Below, one piece after another: positions 62,501 to 64,000 of a stretch of 64,000 nucleotides of DNA. Origin of the DNA: Oscillospiraceae bacterium (GTDB taxonomy: Bacteria > Bacillota > Clostridia > Oscillospirales > Ruminococcaceae). The notes below the pieces were generated by a model. That model saw nothing but the letters and a program-made list of their open reading frames with translations, was not told where the DNA came from and made no database searches. Both the position numbers and the translations under genes were made by a program. The stretch is taken from assembly GCA_025757845.1 (NCBI GenBank), contig CP107211.1, forward strand, positions 1,364,001 through 1,428,000. Direction: 5' to 3'. The stretch's first letter is position 1, and each line of letters starts with the position of its first letter.

Positions 62501-62871
62501 GGGTGGTGAAAAAGATGGTGGATCTGCTGGAGCAGGAGAACCCCGGCTGCTTCGATGACCCCGGCAAGACCTTCTTAGACCCCTACATGAAGTCCGGCCT
62601 GTACATTACGGAAATCGTCAAGCGCCTTTACCGCAGCGAGAAGATGCGGCAAGCCTTCCCGGACGATAACGCCCGGCTGGAACATATCTTTGCCAAGCAG
62701 GTCTATGGGCTTGCGCCCACCGAGATTATCTACCGCATTGCCATCAGCTACATTCTGGGCTTTGCAAAGGGTCACGGCATCACCGCCCACCATATCCGTC
62801 AGGCGGATACGCTGGAATTTGCCAAGGCGGGCACCATGGAAAGGGCACTGGATAAGATCTTCAGAGATTGA
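59545..62871 (+). CDS. GIY-YIG nuclease / SF2 helicase restriction protein with partial methyltransferase-like tail
   Basis: A 1108-residue protein. Residues ~12-50 resemble a GIY-YIG/T5orf172 nuclease (MIYAYTT, GWTKIGYTEQSVDKRL). The SF2 helicase has Walker A KPRFGKT (Lys160), DEAH-box IDEAH (Asp273), SGTPFKAL and a second RecA-like domain ending in QAAFRAQNP. Residues ~740-880 are a Gln-rich coiled coil. Residues ~982-1090 contain FTPKWVVKKMVDLL and FLDPYMKSGLY, like methyltransferase motifs X and I, but the protein ends before any NPPY. It overlaps the methyltransferase gene by one base and is its likely restriction partner. Confidence 0.85.
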   Translation: MAGITLHTARQVVPMIYAYTTPEIARHNGWTKIGYTEQSVDKRLKQQTHTADVLFHEEWRGNAVYDDGSGEVFTDHDFHAYLRKLRVENDRKNEWFHLDGEQSRRYFQDFRMNRGRVQLDAAIAYTLREEQARAVRDTKTYYQSHPGGEYLWNAKPRFGKTLSVYDFCKQVDAQTVLIVTNRPAIANSWYSDYVRFLGRESGYLFVSHVDALAGQPHVLDEQGYLDAAAQGEELYKRIEFVSLQDMKGSKYFGGEYDKLRHLTELNWDVLVIDEAHEGVDTYKTDLAFDRIRRSFTLHLSGTPFKALANDKFAGDAIFNWTYADEQAAKRNWQGAPGQQNPYANLPMLNLYTYQMSEIIRDEIRQGVEIDGETQEFAFDLNEFFKVKPSGSFEHDAEVDRFLDAMTTQNKFPFSTPELRAELKHTFWLLNRVDSARALAKKLQAHPVFRDYEVILAAGDGKLDDTDENQKSFDRVKAAIAHHEKTITLSKTITLSVGQLTTGVTIPEWSAVLMLSNLKSPALYMQAAFRAQNPCLFHENGTFRRKENAYVFDFDPARTLLIYERFANDLSQDTASGKGDTEERKAHIQNLLNFFPVIGEDEEGEMIPLDAEKVLSIPRKIKSKEVVRMGFQSNFLFQNISNVFSAPQEVLDILQNFQPISEAKAKPIQITPDTGADLSLNDKGEVDLDEGYVIGKAADVFGAKIYESTPALDTALQDLTDAPAPAKEEHLEPLKKSITKEIITPMVEQAKQEYGRDLKLSDQKRFESTAKAKMDVAVNKVVDNYRIDQSQLETQRTQQLQSCTTAQQRQQVNREFDAKQQQSTAALMETLQSTIQQTAQEMQQTIVRTVETNQKEQEKKGYEDTVRDHLRGFSRTIPSFLMAYGDETVTLANFDQIIPDKVFQEVTSITLEQFRFLRDGGPYINQATGQEEHFAGHLFDPVVFDDSVKEFLNLKVKLADYFDESRSEDIFDYIPPQKTNQIFTPKWVVKKMVDLLEQENPGCFDDPGKTFLDPYMKSGLYITEIVKRLYRSEKMRQAFPDDNARLEHIFAKQVYGLAPTEIIYRIAISYILGFAKGHGITAHHIRQADTLEFAKAGTMERALDKIFRD

Positions 62872-62895
62872 CCAATAGAATACGGCATAAAACCA

Positions 62896-62936
62896 AAGGC
62901 GGCTGTCTGCATGGGTGCAGATGGCCGCCTTTTTGT
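62896..62936. terminator. Terminator after the restriction operon
   Basis: AAAGGCGGC with inner TCTGCA/TGCAGA pairs with GCCGCCTTT; T-run follows on the plus strand. It lies between converging genes. Confidence 0.85.
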
Positions 62937-62946
62937 GCTATGCCTG

Positions 62947-64000
62947 TTACAAAAATGAAAGCTGTTGAACGTCCGGCAAATCGTTTTCAGGCGTGGAATG
63001 ATTGGCTTTTTTCATCATGTTTCCAATGGTTTTTTTGATGGTGGACTTGGTTTCGATCCCTTGCTTGCGCATCTTTGTATCATTGGTGTTTTTTTGAACC
63101 GAGCAGATACTGGATTTCAAGATACGATTGTAGAAGTCCATTGCCATGATATTCGTCCGCTCATTTATATCAATCGTGGACTTTCCAGCATATCGCTGAG
63201 CGATATTCCGTGCGGTATGAAACATTGATGTTTCATAAATTTTAAGTTTGCTGGCGAAATCTTTTCCATTGCACCGTGAATTTAGGCCGTCTTCAAGAGG
63301 AATCAAATTCCCGATAATGCCATTTTCAGGGGAATTTGTATCATCCAAGATATGTTCGATCGTGAAGGCAGCACACTGCTTACTGGCACATTTGTATCGT
63401 TCAAGGACTTCCAAAACAACTTGCACACGTTCCTTGTTTCGGTCATCGTCGTAATACCCAGCGTGATGTGACCACCCTAAATTGGAGAATGCTTTGAGAA
63501 AGACTTCTTTGCTGGGAAGTTTATTCTTTAACTCTGAGATAAAGCATTCCAATGCGGAGTCGGAGTAGTGGTTTTCGAGAATACTGGAATTTTTGTAAAT
63601 CGCATTTGTTATTTTGTTCGAATTTTCTTGTCCAATAATGGTATAGCAGATGAAAAAATCATAGAGAAACAGAAGGGTCTCCTCGTACTTCTCTTGGCTG
63701 AGGCGACCGAGTTCATATTGATGAATTAGACTTAAAAGGATAGGACGAATTTGTTCTTGCCGATGCTTTTTGAAAAAAGCATATACTTTAAATTCAACAT
63801 TCGAACAGTTTGCAGATTCCTCAGATTGAGAAGGAGAAAGAAGGCGGTTGTAGTAGATGGACTTCTGATAAATATCGTCAAGAAGCGGAACAGTTGGAAT
63901 GCCTTTGTTGGAATCACGAATGAGTTTATAATCGCTGATACCTTCCTGAACAGAGGTTCTATATTTGTGGGTTGCATAATGTTTTACAAAGCGTTCGATG
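62947..64000 (-). CDS. DUF262/DUF1524 (GmrSD-like) protein, C-terminal part
   Basis: The minus-strand frame is open from the stop at 62947 to the window edge, so at least 350 C-terminal residues are visible and the start lies beyond 64000. The section FTIEHILDD, then GNLIPLEDGLN and FASKLKIYETS, is the DUF1524 HNH-nuclease pattern, with the catalytic His in EHIL. The earlier part (SDYKLIRDSNKG) is compatible with a DUF262-family protein. Such proteins are type IV restriction enzymes against modified phage DNA or related defence nucleases. AT-rich and facing the R-M genes; part of the island. Confidence 0.75.
   Translation of the reverse strand, partial: IERFVKHYATHKYRTSVQEGISDYKLIRDSNKGIPTVPLLDDIYQKSIYYNRLLSPSQSEESANCSNVEFKVYAFFKKHRQEQIRPILLSLIHQYELGRLSQEKYEETLLFLYDFFICYTIIGQENSNKITNAIYKNSSILENHYSDSALECFISELKNKLPSKEVFLKAFSNLGWSHHAGYYDDDRNKERVQVVLEVLERYKCASKQCAAFTIEHILDDTNSPENGIIGNLIPLEDGLNSRCNGKDFASKLKIYETSMFHTARNIAQRYAGKSTIDINERTNIMAMDFYNRILKSSICSVQKNTNDTKMRKQGIETKSTIKKTIGNMMKKANHSTPENDLPDVQQLSFL

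Noticed and set aside
63732..63977. 81-codon minus-strand open frame near the window end
   Set aside because: The DUF262/DUF1524 frame is open through this whole stretch to the window edge, so this frame is a shadow.

Overview
The window looks like a chromosomal segment of a GC-rich gut Clostridia (Oscillospiraceae), most probably Faecalibacterium or a close relative. The clues are a complete acetyl-CoA-to-butyrate gene set beside a butyryl-CoA:acetate CoA-transferase gene, a GH112 galacto-N-biose/lacto-N-biose phosphorylase, Gram-positive lipoprotein signals, a CIRCE-controlled groESL operon and a B12 riboswitch. The genus is inferred from gene content; no database was searched.

Layout. 1-2.8 kb: end of a sugar ABC permease gene, a small membrane protein and GH112 phosphorylase (host glycan use). 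3.1-23.8 kb, minus strand: a large anaerobic cobamide block. A B12 riboswitch precedes cbiK, which encodes a lipoprotein-anchored cobaltochelatase. After a terminator and a new promoter comes a tightly overlapping operon: a NEAT-like lipoprotein, a BtuFC-type importer, an ABC ATPase fused to CbiD, then CbiL, F, G, H, J, ET, A, CobT, CobU, CobS, a short CobU-like protein, a CobC-type phosphatase, CbiB, CobD, CbiP and CbiC. Genes for making uroporphyrinogen/precorrin-2 and the corrinoid adenosyltransferase are not in the window. 23.8-33 kb: tRNA-Gly(CCC), an oligopeptide-binding lipoprotein, murD-GNAT, a methionine gamma-lyase-like PLP enzyme, a repeat element, an aminotransferase fragment, a divergent histidine kinase/response regulator pair and an MgsA-like protein. 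33-40.5 kb: proBAC genes, a TetR regulator next to a radical SAM protein, two tiny membrane proteins and an AI-2E family transporter.

40.5-49.2 kb is the butyrate locus: but on the minus strand and, divergently, coaD, thl, crt, hbd, bcd, etfB and etfA. The intergenic region holds two sequences close to the Rex operator consensus; one overlaps a well-formed promoter for but, which suggests NADH/NAD control. 49.3-54.9 kb: a ClpC-like ATPase, a diacylglycerol kinase-like protein and groESL.

55-64 kb is an accessory, defence-type island downstream of groEL: a remnant of a zinc-ribbon antitoxin-like gene, an AT-rich KAP-type P-loop NTPase, a small XRE regulator divergent from an R-M-like pair (Eco57I-type N6-adenine methyltransferase; GIY-YIG/SF2 helicase protein) and the 3' end of a DUF262/DUF1524 (GmrSD-like) gene that runs off the window.

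The most unusual system is the cobamide block: chelatase, NEAT-like lipoprotein and binding protein all appear exported and lipid-anchored, and the importer ATPase is fused to a corrin-ring methyltransferase. This suggests that an external tetrapyrrole is loaded with cobalt at the cell surface and imported directly into the corrin pathway.
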